Source of the DNA: Glaesserella australis
Lineage (GTDB): Bacteria > Pseudomonadota > Gammaproteobacteria > Enterobacterales > Pasteurellaceae
Length of the DNA: 53,820 bases
Assembly: GCF_003260095.1 (NCBI RefSeq)
Contig: NZ_PTPX01000012.1
Coordinates: 1-53,820, forward strand
Direction of reading: 5' to 3'
Numbering within the stretch: position 1 is the stretch's first letter; each line of letters begins with the position of its first letter. Shown one piece after another: positions 39,139 to 48,231 of this stretch. The translations under genes and the position numbers were made by a program. The notes beneath the pieces were generated by a model, which made no database searches, had not been told where the DNA came from, and saw nothing but the letters and a program-made list of their open reading frames with translations.

Positions 39139-40734
39139 TTAATCCGCCAATTTCGTTCCATACAAATAAGTATAACCAAACGGACTTTGTTTATAGTCTT
39201 GTACACGTTTGCTGGTTGGAGCGAAGTTGATAGAGTGAGCCACATTAATCCACGGAGCTTGCTCTTTTAACAACACTTGTGCTTGCTCATAGATTTTTGC
39301 ACGCTCTGCTTTATCAGATAAACCCACAGCTTTTTGTAGTAATGCATCTAATTCATCATTTTTGAAGCGAGCATAGTTGCTGTTACCTACGTTTTCGCTG
39401 CCAAACAGTGGCGATAAGAAGTTATCAGGGTCGCCATTGTCGCCAGACCAACCATAAGTCCCTGCGGTTAATTCGCCAGCTTTGGTGCGTTTGATGTAAT
39501 CGCCCCATTCATAGCTGACTAATTTCGATTTCACGCCCACTTTTTCCCAGTCGCTTTGAATTAACTCTGCCATACGACGTGGGTTTGGATTTGACGCACG
39601 CACCACAGGCTGTACCCAAATGTCTGTTTCAAAACCGTTTTCAAAGCCTGCTTCTTTTAAGAGCTGTTTTGCTTTTTCTGGGTTGTATTCATAGCCTGTA
39701 ATTTCGTTGTTATAGCCCCAAATGGTTGGTGGTAATGGGTTTTTCGCTGCCACACCTGCCCCACGATAAACGGCATCAATGATCGCATTTTTATCCACCG
39801 CATAGTTTAACGCTTGACGCACTTTTACATTATCAAACGGTGCTTTTTCGGTATTGAATGCGACATAAGCGATATTGAGACCTTCTTGAGAAAGTAAGTT
39901 GATTTTCGGATCGGTTTTCATTTTTTCAAGATCCGCTGCATTTGGGAAATCGATCAAATCGCACGCCCCAGCCTGAAGTTTTGCATAACGAGCTGTAGCA
40001 TCAGGCACAATTTCAAAGATCAAGCGGTCAATATCGGCTTTTCCTTTCCAATACTCTTTGTGAGCAAAGTAACGGCTTTTTTGATCGACTTGATAGCCTG
40101 CAAACACAAATGGACCTGTGCCAATCGGTGTAGTATCAATGGTTTCAGGTTTGCCTGCAGCCAACATTTTGTCCGCATATTCCGCTGAGTAGATTGAAAT
40201 AAAGTCCATCCCAAGACTCGCTAGGAAAGTCGCATCTTGACGGTTTAAAGTAATTTTTACCGTATGCTCATCGACTTTTTCCACCGCTTTTAGCAAGGTT
40301 GGGAATTTCATCGCTTTAAAGTACGGATAAGTTGCTTTAGACACATTGTGGTACGGGTGATTTGGATCTAACTGACGTTGGAAAGAGAACACCACATCAT
40401 CAGCATTAAAATCACGGCTCGGCGTAAACTCTTTATTTGAGTGGAACTTCACCCCTTTACGCAAGTTAAAGGTGTAAGTTAAACCGTCATCACTTACCGT
40501 CCAGCTTTCTGCAAGAGCTGGCTCAATATCGGTTGAACCACGTTTAAACTCAACAAGGCGGTTATAGACTTGCTGTGAACTTGCATTATAAGAAATACCG
40601 TCCATCACTAGAGCTGGACTAAAGCCTGATGGCGAACGGCTAACACAGTTAATAAAGGTTTTATCTGCCGCTTGTGCCACAGTAGATATAAATAATGTCG
40701 TGGCTAATAATGAAAATTTTGTATTTAATTTCAT
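39139..40734 (-). CDS. dppA: Periplasmic dipeptide/heme-binding protein (DppA-like)
   Basis: A 531-residue SBP_bac_5 family solute-binding protein with a Sec signal peptide (MKLNTKFSLLATTLFISTVAQA, cut before ADK). It follows E. coli DppA throughout: SPSGFSPALVMDGISYNASS, NADDVVFSFQRQ, IGTGPFVFAGY, VRQALNYAVDKNAI and GDNGDPDNFLSPLFGS. In Pasteurellaceae, members of this family bind dipeptides, glutathione or heme (HbpA), so the ligand is not fixed by sequence. It has no lipobox. No permease or ATPase genes follow, so the binding protein is encoded alone. The start at 40734 is supported by GGAGA; the longer reading adds 11 residues. Confidence 0.88.
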   Translation of the reverse strand: MKLNTKFSLLATTLFISTVAQAADKTFINCVSRSPSGFSPALVMDGISYNASSQQVYNRLVEFKRGSTDIEPALAESWTVSDDGLTYTFNLRKGVKFHSNKEFTPSRDFNADDVVFSFQRQLDPNHPYHNVSKATYPYFKAMKFPTLLKAVEKVDEHTVKITLNRQDATFLASLGMDFISIYSAEYADKMLAAGKPETIDTTPIGTGPFVFAGYQVDQKSRYFAHKEYWKGKADIDRLIFEIVPDATARYAKLQAGACDLIDFPNAADLEKMKTDPKINLLSQEGLNIAYVAFNTEKAPFDNVKVRQALNYAVDKNAIIDAVYRGAGVAAKNPLPPTIWGYNNEITGYEYNPEKAKQLLKEAGFENGFETDIWVQPVVRASNPNPRRMAELIQSDWEKVGVKSKLVSYEWGDYIKRTKAGELTAGTYGWSGDNGDPDNFLSPLFGSENVGNSNYARFKNDELDALLQKAVGLSDKAERAKIYEQAQVLLKEQAPWINVAHSINFAPTSKRVQDYKQSPFGYTYLYGTKLAD

Positions 40735-40807
40735 AATATCTCCAATAAAAGAGTGAAAAAATTGCAAGCAAGATACCGATTATTCAGCATAAGGTAAAGA
40801 ACAAAAA

Positions 40808-40823
40808 TGTGGGATTTATAACA
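40808..40823. promoter_or_regulatory. Weak CRP-like site upstream of dppA
   Basis: TGTGG-GATTTA-TAACA matches 8 of 10 positions of the CRP half-sites, about 75 bp before the dppA start. Promoter elements downstream are unclear. Confidence 0.3.
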
Positions 40824-40834
40824 AAATGATATAA

Positions 40835-40870
40835 AAAAACTCACCACTTATTAACGTAAGCGGTGAGTTT
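40835..40870 (-). terminator. Intrinsic terminator of fbp
   Basis: A 9-bp stem (40837-40845 with 40862-40870), extended by four further pairs after one mismatch, with seven T residues on the minus strand. It lies 15 bp after the fbp stop. Confidence 0.85.
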
Positions 40871-40884
40871 CCTATAAAGATTTA

Positions 40885-41886
40885 CTATTTATACTCTTCC
40901 ATCAATTCACCCGCCTTTTGCACCATTGCGGTCGATCCCACAAAAAACGGCACACGTTGATGTAACTCCATTGGCTTGATGTCTAAAATCGGGTTGAAGC
41001 CGTCCGTTGCCATACCACCTGCTTGTTCTGCTAAAAATGCCATTGGGTTGCCCTCATAAAGCAAGCGTAATTTGCCGTTCGGGTGGCTTTTGGTACTTGG
41101 GTAAATGTAGATACCGCCTTTGAGCAAGTTGCGGTGGAAGTCTGAAACCAACGAGCCAATATAACGTGAAGAATAAGGGCGACCTGTCGCTTTATCTTCT
41201 TCTTGGCAGAATTTAATGAATTTTTTTACACCGTCAGGGAATTTGAGATATTGCCCTTCGTTGATCGAATAGTATTTACCATCAAATGGCATTTTCATAT
41301 TCGGATGAGAAAGAATAAAGAGCCCCAAAGACGGATCGTAAGTAAAGCCGTTTACGCCGTTGCCCGTAGTGTAGACCAACATCGTTGATGAACCATAAGT
41401 CACATAACCAGCCGCCACTTGTTTACGACCAGGTTGTAAAAAATCGTCCATTGTGACAGGCGAACCGATAGGCGAAACCCGTTTATAGATCGAGAAAATC
41501 GTCCCCACAGACACATTCACATCAATGTTTGATGAACCATCAAGGGGATCGGTCATCAGGATATATTTTGCATTACGACCCCGTTCTGTATCAAAGGCAA
41601 CAAAAGTATCATCTTCTTCTGATGCAAAGCCTGCCACATCGCCACGAGCGATCAACGCTTTTTTCATCGTTTCATTGGCAAACACATCTAACTTCATCTG
41701 CGTTTCGCCTTGAATGTTTTCATCGCCCGATACCCCCAAAATATCTTGGGTTAAACCTGCACGGTTAATATCGCGGTGAATAATTTTTGCCGACAACCGA
41801 ATAGACGACAAAATCCCACTTAATTCCCCCGTTGCCCCTGGATATTCGGCTTGGCGCTCCACAATAAATTCGCCTAACGTTTTCAT
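40885..41886 (-). CDS. fbp: Fructose-1,6-bisphosphatase class I
   Basis: A 333-residue gluconeogenic phosphatase (E. coli 332) of the Li-sensitive phosphatase fold. The metal-binding motif is [21 protein letters not shown], with the acidic cluster ASEEDD upstream. Substrate and allosteric residues lie in [24 protein letters not shown] and the C-terminal [12 protein letters not shown] precedes the ATG. It diverges from mpl across a perfect CRP half-site pair that is placed for activation of fbp, in keeping with a gluconeogenic gene. Confidence 0.96.
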   Translation of the reverse strand: MKTLGEFIVERQAEYPGATGELSGILSSIRLSAKIIHRDINRAGLTQDILGVSGDENIQGETQMKLDVFANETMKKALIARGDVAGFASEEDDTFVAFDTERGRNAKYILMTDPLDGSSNIDVNVSVGTIFSIYKRVSPIGSPVTMDDFLQPGRKQVAAGYVTYGSSTMLVYTTGNGVNGFTYDPSLGLFILSHPNMKMPFDGKYYSINEGQYLKFPDGVKKFIKFCQEEDKATGRPYSSRYIGSLVSDFHRNLLKGGIYIYPSTKSHPNGKLRLLYEGNPMAFLAEQAGGMATDGFNPILDIKPMELHQRVPFFVGSTAMVQKAGELMEEYK

Positions 41887-41924
41887 TTGCTGTCTCCTAT
41901 TAGCTATTCAACTCTATTTGCTTT

Positions 41925-41930
41925 ATTATA
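41925..41930 (-). promoter_or_regulatory. fbp -10 promoter box
   Basis: TATAAT on the minus strand (41925-41930), with no good -35 (AAAACA at 17 bp). That is typical of an activator-dependent promoter. The inferred start near 41918 puts the centre of the CRP site at about -60.5. Confidence 0.65.
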
Positions 41931-41970
41931 CTCGCCCATTGAAACTCTGTTTTCGAGTAAAGTTTTGTTT

Positions 41971-41986
41971 TGTGATACTGTTCACA
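41971..41986. promoter_or_regulatory. CRP-cAMP binding site between fbp and mpl
   Basis: TGTGATACTGTTCACA is an exact TGTGA-N6-TCACA CRP site. On the fbp side its centre lies about 60.5 bp upstream of the inferred start, the classical class I activation position. On the mpl side it overlaps an extended -10 (TGTGATACT, with TTTCGA 17 bp upstream), so bound CRP could repress mpl. Confidence 0.8.
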
Positions 41987-42006
41987 ATTTTTATGTAGGA
42001 AAAGCG

Positions 42007-43371
42007 ATGAAACAGCAACATATTCATATTTTAGGTATCTGCGGTACATTTATGGGGGGCGTAGCAATTATTGCTAGAGAGTTAGGCTATAAAGTCACAG
42101 GCTCAGACACAAATGTTTATCCGCCGATGAGTACCTTTTTAGCCAAAAGCGGTATCGAGATTATCCCCAATTACGACATTGCACAGCTCGACCCTGTGCC
42201 AGATATGATCATTATCGGCAATGCGATTAGTCGTGGCAATCCTTGCGTAGAACATATCTTAAACCACCGCTTGCCATACACATCAGGCCCTCAATGGTTA
42301 AGGGATCATCTGCTTAAAGATCGCTGGGTGTTAGCGGTTTCAGGCACGCACGGTAAAACCACCACAACGGGAATGTTAAGTTGGATCTTAGATCAAGCAG
42401 GGATCGACACAGGTTTCTTGATCGGCGGTGTGGCTGGCAATTTCGGGATTTCGGCTCGTGCAGGTTCAAGCGAATTTTTTGTGATTGAAGCTGACGAGTA
42501 CGACTCAGCGTTCTTTGACAAACGCTCTAAATTTGTGCATTACAACCCGAAAACCTTAATTATCAACAACATTGATTTTGACCACGCCGATATTTTTGAC
42601 GACTTAAAAGCGATTCAACGCCAGTTTCATCATCTTATCCGCACAATGCCACAAAATGGCTGTATTTTATCGTCACAAGCGGACGAAAATGTGCAAAGTA
42701 CCTTAAAAATGGGCTGTTACAGTGAACAACAATTAATCGGCAACGCACAAGAATGGCATGCCGAAGCGATCACCGCAGATTACGCCCAGTTCGCCGTTTA
42801 TCATAAACAACAAAAAGCAGGCGAAGTGAAATGGAACTTGCTTGGAGCGCATAATATGCACAACGGCTTAATGGCGATTGCCGCAGCACATCACGCAGGT
42901 GTCAGCATTGAACAGGCTTGCTTAGGGCTAAACAGCTTTATTAATGCCAACCGCCGTTTAGAAATCAAAGGGGAAGTCAATGGCATTACCGTCTATGATG
43001 ATTTCGCCCACCACCCAACCGCTATTTTCGCCACAATCGATGCACTTCGTGGCAAAGTCGGCAAAGATCAACGCATTTTAGCCGTGTTAGAACCACGTTC
43101 TAACACAATGAAAATGGGCGTTCACAAAGACGATATTGCCCCGTCTCTTAAAGATGCCGATGCGGTTTTTGTCTATCAACCCGACACAATCCCGTGGCAA
43201 GTCAGCACCATTACCGATGCCCTAAGCCAACCAGCACAATGGTCAGCGAATTTAGATGAACTCGTTGAAATGATTGTGGCAGAAGCCAAACCCACTGATC
43301 ATATTTTAGTGATGAGCAATGGAGCATTTGGGGGGATTCATCAGAAATTATTAACTGCACTCGCAAAATAG
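42007..43371 (+). CDS. mpl: UDP-MurNAc:L-Ala-gamma-D-Glu-meso-DAP ligase Mpl
   Basis: A 454-residue Mur ligase family enzyme that attaches recycled murein tripeptide to UDP-MurNAc. The N-terminal domain begins HIHILGICGTFMGGVAIIARELG, the ATP-binding loop is SGTHGKTTTTGML, and EADEYDSAFFDKRSKF and DDFAHHPTAI are the central and C-terminal motifs that distinguish Mpl from MurC. The ATG at 42007 is chosen because MKQQHIHILGICGT is the family start and AGGAAA lies upstream; the earlier in-frame start at 41887 runs through the promoter region. Confidence 0.95.
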   Translation: MKQQHIHILGICGTFMGGVAIIARELGYKVTGSDTNVYPPMSTFLAKSGIEIIPNYDIAQLDPVPDMIIIGNAISRGNPCVEHILNHRLPYTSGPQWLRDHLLKDRWVLAVSGTHGKTTTTGMLSWILDQAGIDTGFLIGGVAGNFGISARAGSSEFFVIEADEYDSAFFDKRSKFVHYNPKTLIINNIDFDHADIFDDLKAIQRQFHHLIRTMPQNGCILSSQADENVQSTLKMGCYSEQQLIGNAQEWHAEAITADYAQFAVYHKQQKAGEVKWNLLGAHNMHNGLMAIAAAHHAGVSIEQACLGLNSFINANRRLEIKGEVNGITVYDDFAHHPTAIFATIDALRGKVGKDQRILAVLEPRSNTMKMGVHKDDIAPSLKDADAVFVYQPDTIPWQVSTITDALSQPAQWSANLDELVEMIVAEAKPTDHILVMSNGAFGGIHQKLLTALAK

Positions 43372-43380
43372 TGCTATAAA

Positions 43381-43410
43381 AAATCCCCATAGAGTGATCT
43401 ATGGGGATTT
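43381..43410. terminator. Bidirectional terminator between mpl and satP
   Basis: A perfect 12-bp stem (43381-43392 with 43399-43410), with T residues downstream on both strands (six on the minus strand). It separates convergent mpl and satP. Confidence 0.88.
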
Positions 43411-43451
43411 GTAAAATAGTTTTGTAATCTTACCGCTTGTAAGTATACCAA

Positions 43452-44021
43452 TTATGCTTTTGGTGCACCAATTGGTAATACGGTACGACCAAAACTTTCG
43501 TTAAGGATTTCCGCAGCGGCTAAGTAGAACGCTAATAATGCGGTTAATAAGCCGAAGTTACCGCCGATATGGGTGATGGTTGCATTGTGAGTAAAGTCAC
43601 CTGCGGCAAGTAAATAGAAAGTAATGGTTAATGCTAAGAAAATCGCTTGTAATGCACGTGGTTTAGTTAAAGTGCCGAAGAACATCATTAGAGTGAATGT
43701 TCCCCAAACCACTAAGTACCAGCCGATAAATTCAGGTGAAACCGTTGCACCAAAGAACACTTTTAATAGTGCAAATGACCACCAGAATGCACCATAGCTG
43801 ATGAATGCCGTGAAACCAAAAGTGTTGCCTTTTGAGTATTCAAACATACCTGCGATCATTTGAGCAGTACCGCCAAAAGCGAAGCCCATTGCTAGCACTA
43901 AGCCGACATTTTCACCGCCGAATGTGCCGTTGTTGATTAAACTTAATAGCCACGTTGTTAATGCGAAACCACATAAACCAAGTGGACCTGGATTTGCTGT
44001 TGCTGTATTGTGAGCAGACAT
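43452..44021 (-). CDS. satP: Acetate/succinate transporter SatP (YaaH family)
   Basis: A 189-residue inner-membrane protein of the GPR1/FUN34/YaaH family with six hydrophobic segments. The N-terminal signature is NPGPLGLCGFALTTWLLSL, and GGTAQMIAGMFEYSKGNTFGFTAF and YGAFWWSFAL complete the pore region. E. coli SatP is an acetate/succinate-proton symporter. It follows potD by 14 bp on the same strand and is probably co-transcribed. GAGG precedes the ATG. Confidence 0.92.
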   Translation of the reverse strand: MSAHNTATANPGPLGLCGFALTTWLLSLINNGTFGGENVGLVLAMGFAFGGTAQMIAGMFEYSKGNTFGFTAFISYGAFWWSFALLKVFFGATVSPEFIGWYLVVWGTFTLMMFFGTLTKPRALQAIFLALTITFYLLAAGDFTHNATITHIGGNFGLLTALLAFYLAAAEILNESFGRTVLPIGAPKA

Positions 44022-44035
44022 TTTTTAACCTCTAA

Positions 44036-45085
44036 TTAACGTTTTGTTCTAAGTAAATTCCAGTATTTTTCGTAAGTTTCGACGGCATCACCGACATCAC
44101 TTTGTAAAATACCTTTTTCAATTTCTGCAAGCGGTGGGAAAATCAAAGGATCTTGCACCATTTCTGCAGGTAACAATGCTTTCACTTTTTCGTTTGGCAT
44201 TGAGAAACCCATTGTTTCAATTACGGTTTTTGCACTTTCAGGACGTAGCAAGAAATCAATAAATTTATGGGCTGCATCCTTATTTTTGGCATTTTTAGGA
44301 ATCACGTAGTTATCCATCCAAATCACCGCTCCCTCTTTTGGGAAGATAAATTTGAGATCTGGATTTTCGCTTTTCGCTCGATATGCCGAACCTGTCCATT
44401 GCATTCCAACCGCCACTTCGCCTTGTAGATACGGCATTTCAGGGGAGTCAGAATTAAACACAAGCACATTTGGCACCAGTTTTGTTAAACGCTCGTAAGC
44501 CGTTTTAATTTCATCGGCATTTTGCGTGTTCGGTGATTTGCCGTCCAACAACAATGCCATATGAAACACTTCTCGAGAGTCGTTCATCAGCAACACTTTG
44601 CCTTTAAATTCAGGTTTCCATAAATCGCCCCAACTGGTAATGCCATTCGGGTCAATCTCGGCAGCATTCACACCGATTCCTGTCAAACCATAAACATAAG
44701 GTAGTGAGTATTTGTTTTCAGGGTCAAACTCTTTGCCCATTAAGGCTTTGCTCACATTATCAAAATTGCTTAATTTGCTACGGTCAATTTCTGCCAACAT
44801 TCCGTCTTTCGCCATTTTGCCGACATAGTAGCTTGATGGGAAAACGATATCGTAACCTGTACCGTTGGTTAATTTTAACTTAGAGTACATCTCTTCGTTA
44901 CTTTCAAAGGTGGAATAGATGACTTCAATGCCTGTCTCTTTGGTGAACTGTTCCAATAACGAAGATGGCACATATTCCGTCCAGTTATACACATACAGCT
45001 TTTCGGCTGCTTGTACCGTAATGGCAACAAAGGCAAGGCTTGCCACTGCAAATTTCTTTAAAAATGATTGAGCAAATTTAACCAA
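44036..45085 (-). CDS. potD: Spermidine/putrescine-binding protein PotD
   Basis: A 349-residue periplasmic binding protein with a Sec signal peptide ([17 protein letters not shown], cut before AEK). It follows E. coli Pot[75 protein letters not shown] and [14 protein letters not shown]. Aromatic and acidic residues at these places bind the polyamine. The permease and ATPase genes (potABC) are not adjacent. It instead forms a likely two-gene transcript with satP. Confidence 0.92.
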   Translation of the reverse strand: MVKFAQSFLKKFAVASLAFVAITVQAAEKLYVYNWTEYVPSSLLEQFTKETGIEVIYSTFESNEEMYSKLKLTNGTGYDIVFPSSYYVGKMAKDGMLAEIDRSKLSNFDNVSKALMGKEFDPENKYSLPYVYGLTGIGVNAAEIDPNGITSWGDLWKPEFKGKVLLMNDSREVFHMALLLDGKSPNTQNADEIKTAYERLTKLVPNVLVFNSDSPEMPYLQGEVAVGMQWTGSAYRAKSENPDLKFIFPKEGAVIWMDNYVIPKNAKNKDAAHKFIDFLLRPESAKTVIETMGFSMPNEKVKALLPAEMVQDPLIFPPLAEIEKGILQSDVGDAVETYEKYWNLLRTKR

Positions 45086-45233
45086 TCTTCAAATCCTCTT
45101 AATAAAAAGTACCTGATCTGATTTGCAACGCTTGGCAACAAAGTGACCGCTTGATGCAAATCTCTCTTGCTGAAAAGCGGTGAAGTATAGCGATTTTGTG
45201 GCGAATTGGCTATTAAAAGTTATTAAACGGAGA

Positions 45234-45259
45234 TAAAAAAGCGATCCGAAGATCGCTTT
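45234..45259 (-). terminator. Intrinsic terminator of nrdBA
   Basis: AAAGCGATC (45238-45246) and GATCGCTTT (45251-45259) with a CGAA tetraloop, followed by T residues on the minus strand. It lies 25 bp after the nrdA stop. Confidence 0.88.
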
Positions 45260-45284
45260 CAATTATTTTGTCAGGAAAGAAACA

Positions 45285-46994
45285 TTACGCTTCACAACTA
45301 CTACAACTTAACAAGTTGCGGTTAAACACTTGTGCCGCACTCATTGAGTATTGATAGTAGATCGATTTCAAGCCTAGTTCTTCGGCGGTGAGATAGAGCT
45401 GGTTCAAGTCTCTTGCTGGTGTTGCTGGGTGAACCATAATGTTAATGCTCTGCCCTTGGTCAATATATTTTTGACGTTGTGCCGCTTGTTGAATCACGCT
45501 TAATTGGCTGATCTCAGAGAAGGTTTTAAATACTTCTTTTTCATGTTCTGAAAGTTCTGCAAGATGTTGAACTGATCCATCATTTAGAAGAATACTTTCC
45601 CAAATCTCTTCCGTATCAATTCCTTTCTCTTTCAACAATTTTTCCAAAAATGGATTTTTATAAACTGTCTTAATTTTTGCCAAATCTTTTACATAATAAT
45701 TCGATTTAAATGGTTCTACTGAAGGTGAAACACTACCTAAAATAAAACTACTCGATTTGGTTGGAGCAATACTCATCAATGTTGTATTACGACGTCCATA
45801 ACCTTTTAAAATCTCAGGCTCACCGAAACGCTCTGCCAACTCTTTAGATGCTTGTAATGTTTTCTCTTGTAACGTTTTAAAGATCAGATTATTTTTCTGC
45901 ATCGCTTCAAAGCTATCAAACGCAATATTGTTAGCTTGTAAATAACTATGCCACCCTAAAACACCAATACCTAACGCACGGTGTCGTCTTGCAAAACGAT
46001 TTGCACGCTCAAGGAACGGCATATCCGCACTTTTTTCAATAAATTCAGACATCACAACATCTAAGAAGTAGGTTAATACTTCTGGCGCATCTGTATCTTT
46101 CCATTCATCAAAATGAAGTAAATTCATGGAAGAAAGACAACATACGAAACTTTCGTCGTTACTGGATGGCAACATAATTTCAGTACAAAGATTAGATGCA
46201 TGAACGGTCATATTCTTATCTTTATACACATCAGGACGCCCTGCATTGGCATTATCTTTGAAAAACAGATAAGGAATACCCGTTTCTGTTTTACGTTGTA
46301 AGAGTTTCGCCCAAAGTTGACGCTTATACGGATCTCCTGCTTTCATAGATTCTAGCCATTCACGGCCGACACAGACTCCGTAATACATCAACTGAATCGG
46401 ATTACCTTCCGTATGAATATCTAGCCATTCATCAATATCACCGTGTTCAATATCAATATAACCTGCGAATTGACCTTTACGAGATGTCCCTTGTGAAATT
46501 ACATCAATCACGGTATCAAACAGTTTACTAAAGTTAAAAGAACCATCCGATTTTCCGTTATTTTTAATCGCACTACCACGCGGACGAATATCACCGAAAT
46601 AAGCAGAGGTACCCCCACCAATTTTACTCATCATCCCAACTTCTGCAGTAGTAACCATAATTTCGTGGATCGAGTCACCAATATAACTACCGAAGCAAGA
46701 AATTGGTAGACCACGGTCTAAACCAAAATTTGACCAAATTGGCGAAGAAAGGGAGAAATAGCCACGTCCCATGTAGTAATAGAACTTGTCTGCATAGCCC
46801 TCAATACCTAATTTACGTTCGGCATGCTCTGCAATAAAACGAATACGTTCTAAAGCTGTTGTTCCTTCAAGTAAATAGCCACGTTGTAAGAAAAGGCGAC
46901 TATCATCATTTAGCCATTCAAAGTCGGGGCGGTTTACATCCGTATAACCTAGTTGAAATAACTTAGGTTGGTAATAATCATTAGAATAAGTCAT
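45285..46994 (-). CDS. nrdA: Short class I ribonucleotide reductase alpha subunit
   Basis: A 569-residue catalytic subunit, far shorter than E. coli NrdA (761). The N-terminal ATP-cone is absent, so overall activity control by dATP through that domain is not expected. The catalytic core is intact: SCFGSY (first redox cysteine), GGGTSAYFGDIRPRGS, HASNLCTEIMLPS (the N-x-C-x-E active site), FVCCLSSMNL (second redox cysteine), YYQYS near the end, and a C-terminal CSSCEA thiol pair. It begins inside nrdB (14-bp overlap), so translation is coupled. The order nrdB then nrdA is the reverse of the usual one. Confidence 0.92.
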   Translation of the reverse strand: MTYSNDYYQPKLFQLGYTDVNRPDFEWLNDDSRLFLQRGYLLEGTTALERIRFIAEHAERKLGIEGYADKFYYYMGRGYFSLSSPIWSNFGLDRGLPISCFGSYIGDSIHEIMVTTAEVGMMSKIGGGTSAYFGDIRPRGSAIKNNGKSDGSFNFSKLFDTVIDVISQGTSRKGQFAGYIDIEHGDIDEWLDIHTEGNPIQLMYYGVCVGREWLESMKAGDPYKRQLWAKLLQRKTETGIPYLFFKDNANAGRPDVYKDKNMTVHASNLCTEIMLPSSNDESFVCCLSSMNLLHFDEWKDTDAPEVLTYFLDVVMSEFIEKSADMPFLERANRFARRHRALGIGVLGWHSYLQANNIAFDSFEAMQKNNLIFKTLQEKTLQASKELAERFGEPEILKGYGRRNTTLMSIAPTKSSSFILGSVSPSVEPFKSNYYVKDLAKIKTVYKNPFLEKLLKEKGIDTEEIWESILLNDGSVQHLAELSEHEKEVFKTFSEISQLSVIQQAAQRQKYIDQGQSINIMVHPATPARDLNQLYLTAEELGLKSIYYQYSMSAAQVFNRNLLSCSSCEA

Positions 46995-47958
46995 CTGCGG
47001 TAATCTGTTTCATTTTTTTACTATAATCGGTACTACGTTTGTTAAAGAAATCTGTTTCTTTTGTTGACAGAATTTCAATATCAAACCACTCAGTTTCTTT
47101 TAATAACGCGGGGTCCACGTTATAAGGAGGTTCCAATCCAAGCGCCATCAATGAATTGTTATAACGGCTCATAATATAATTTTCTACTGTCTTACGAGAA
47201 ATGAAGCTGAGATCACCTTCTTCAAAAATCCAATCCAAGATACTCTTTTCTGCTTCAAGTGCTTGGTTTGAAAGCATTTTTAACTCTTCATAGAATGTTG
47301 GTGTGAACAGTTCTGAATGTTCTTCACGTAAGATTTCATATAAAGCAATACCAAAGCGTCCATGAATTTCTTCCTCTTTAGAGGTTGCTTCTACAGCATT
47401 AGAAATCCCCTTGAACAAGTTACGGTGCTTATTAAATGACATCATCACAAGAAACTGTCCAAACAAAGAAATATGCTCAACAAATAAAGAAAACAGTACC
47501 AAAGATAAAACAAAGCGATCTTTACCATCATCTTTTTCTCTCATGAAATCTTCCATATAACGAATACGATTCATCAATGGCTGGATTTCTGTAATTTGAG
47601 AGAACATTTCATTTAAACCTAATTTCTCAAGTAAAAATGAGTAAGCATCTTTGTGACGAACTTCAGACTCAGCAAATGTACCACCAACATCATCAATTTC
47701 TGGTTTTGGGAAATAACGATACAAATCGCCCCAGAAACGTTTCACATTCACTTCAATTTGTGAAATCGCCAACATCGTACGGGTAAGTACATGACGCTCA
47801 TGATCGTTAATATTTGTTCGATAATCTTGAATATCCCCAGTGAAGTTGAACTCTGTATGTAACCAATAAGAGTGACGAATAGCATCTTTAAATTCAAGAA
47901 GCTCAGGATACTCATATGGTTTAATTTGAATGCGTTTTTCAAAAAGATTGCGAGACAT
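46981..47958 (-). CDS. nrdB: Class I ribonucleotide reductase beta subunit
   Basis: A 325-residue ferritin-like radical subunit. Predicted metal ligands are E69, E99, H102 (ESEVRH), E161 (FVEHISLFGQF), E196 and H199 (EEEIHG). The first is Glu rather than the Asp of E. coli NrdB, by my alignment. Y106 lies four residues after H102, the position of the radical tyrosine, so a tyrosyl-radical cofactor is possible. It ends with TADDLF, the kind of tail that docks to the alpha subunit. Shine-Dalgarno is weak. Upstream are two candidate NrdR boxes. Confidence 0.92.
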   Translation of the reverse strand: MSRNLFEKRIQIKPYEYPELLEFKDAIRHSYWLHTEFNFTGDIQDYRTNINDHERHVLTRTMLAISQIEVNVKRFWGDLYRYFPKPEIDDVGGTFAESEVRHKDAYSFLLEKLGLNEMFSQITEIQPLMNRIRYMEDFMREKDDGKDRFVLSLVLFSLFVEHISLFGQFLVMMSFNKHRNLFKGISNAVEATSKEEEIHGRFGIALYEILREEHSELFTPTFYEELKMLSNQALEAEKSILDWIFEEGDLSFISRKTVENYIMSRYNNSLMALGLEPPYNVDPALLKETEWFDIEILSTKETDFFNKRSTDYSKKMKQITADDLF

Positions 47959-48114
47959 AGTGATTAGGCAAGCTATTGTAGTTATTCAGTGGGATGGTAT
48001 TTTAGTGATATTTTTTCATTCTACAAGATCTTGACAAATGGCTATCCCTGATTGCTCCGTCGGAGTCTTTGATTTTAAAAGGAAAAATTTTTTGTAAATC
48101 TTTTTACATATAAA

Positions 48115-48162
48115 AAACTATATCTTGTGTTTTGAACAAACATCAAACACAAGATATAGTGG
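48115..48162 (-). promoter_or_regulatory. Candidate NrdR boxes and promoter of nrdBA (also possible putA terminator)
   Basis: Two 16-bp boxes, 48115-48130 and 48147-48162, each match 14 of 16 positions of the NrdR consensus acaCwAtATaTwGtgt, and their starts are 32 bp apart, the usual NrdR spacing. Between and over them a minus-strand promoter can be read: TTGATG (48141-48146), 18-bp spacer, TATAGT (48117-48122). The same bases form a perfect 16-bp inverted repeat (48117-48132 with 48145-48160) followed by TTTTTTAT on the minus strand, downstream of putA. It may therefore be the putA terminator, or serve both purposes. Confidence 0.55.
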
Positions 48163-48231
48163 TTTACAAGTGGTGAGATTTACTTACTTTTTTACAAAAA
48201 TCCCACCTATTTATCACTTTTTAGGAAAAGA

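Noticed and set aside
45285-46994. nrdA as a truncated pseudogene because of its small size
   Set aside because: All active-site cysteines, the N-x-C-x-E motif, and the C-terminal CxxC are present and the frame is intact; it is a short family form.
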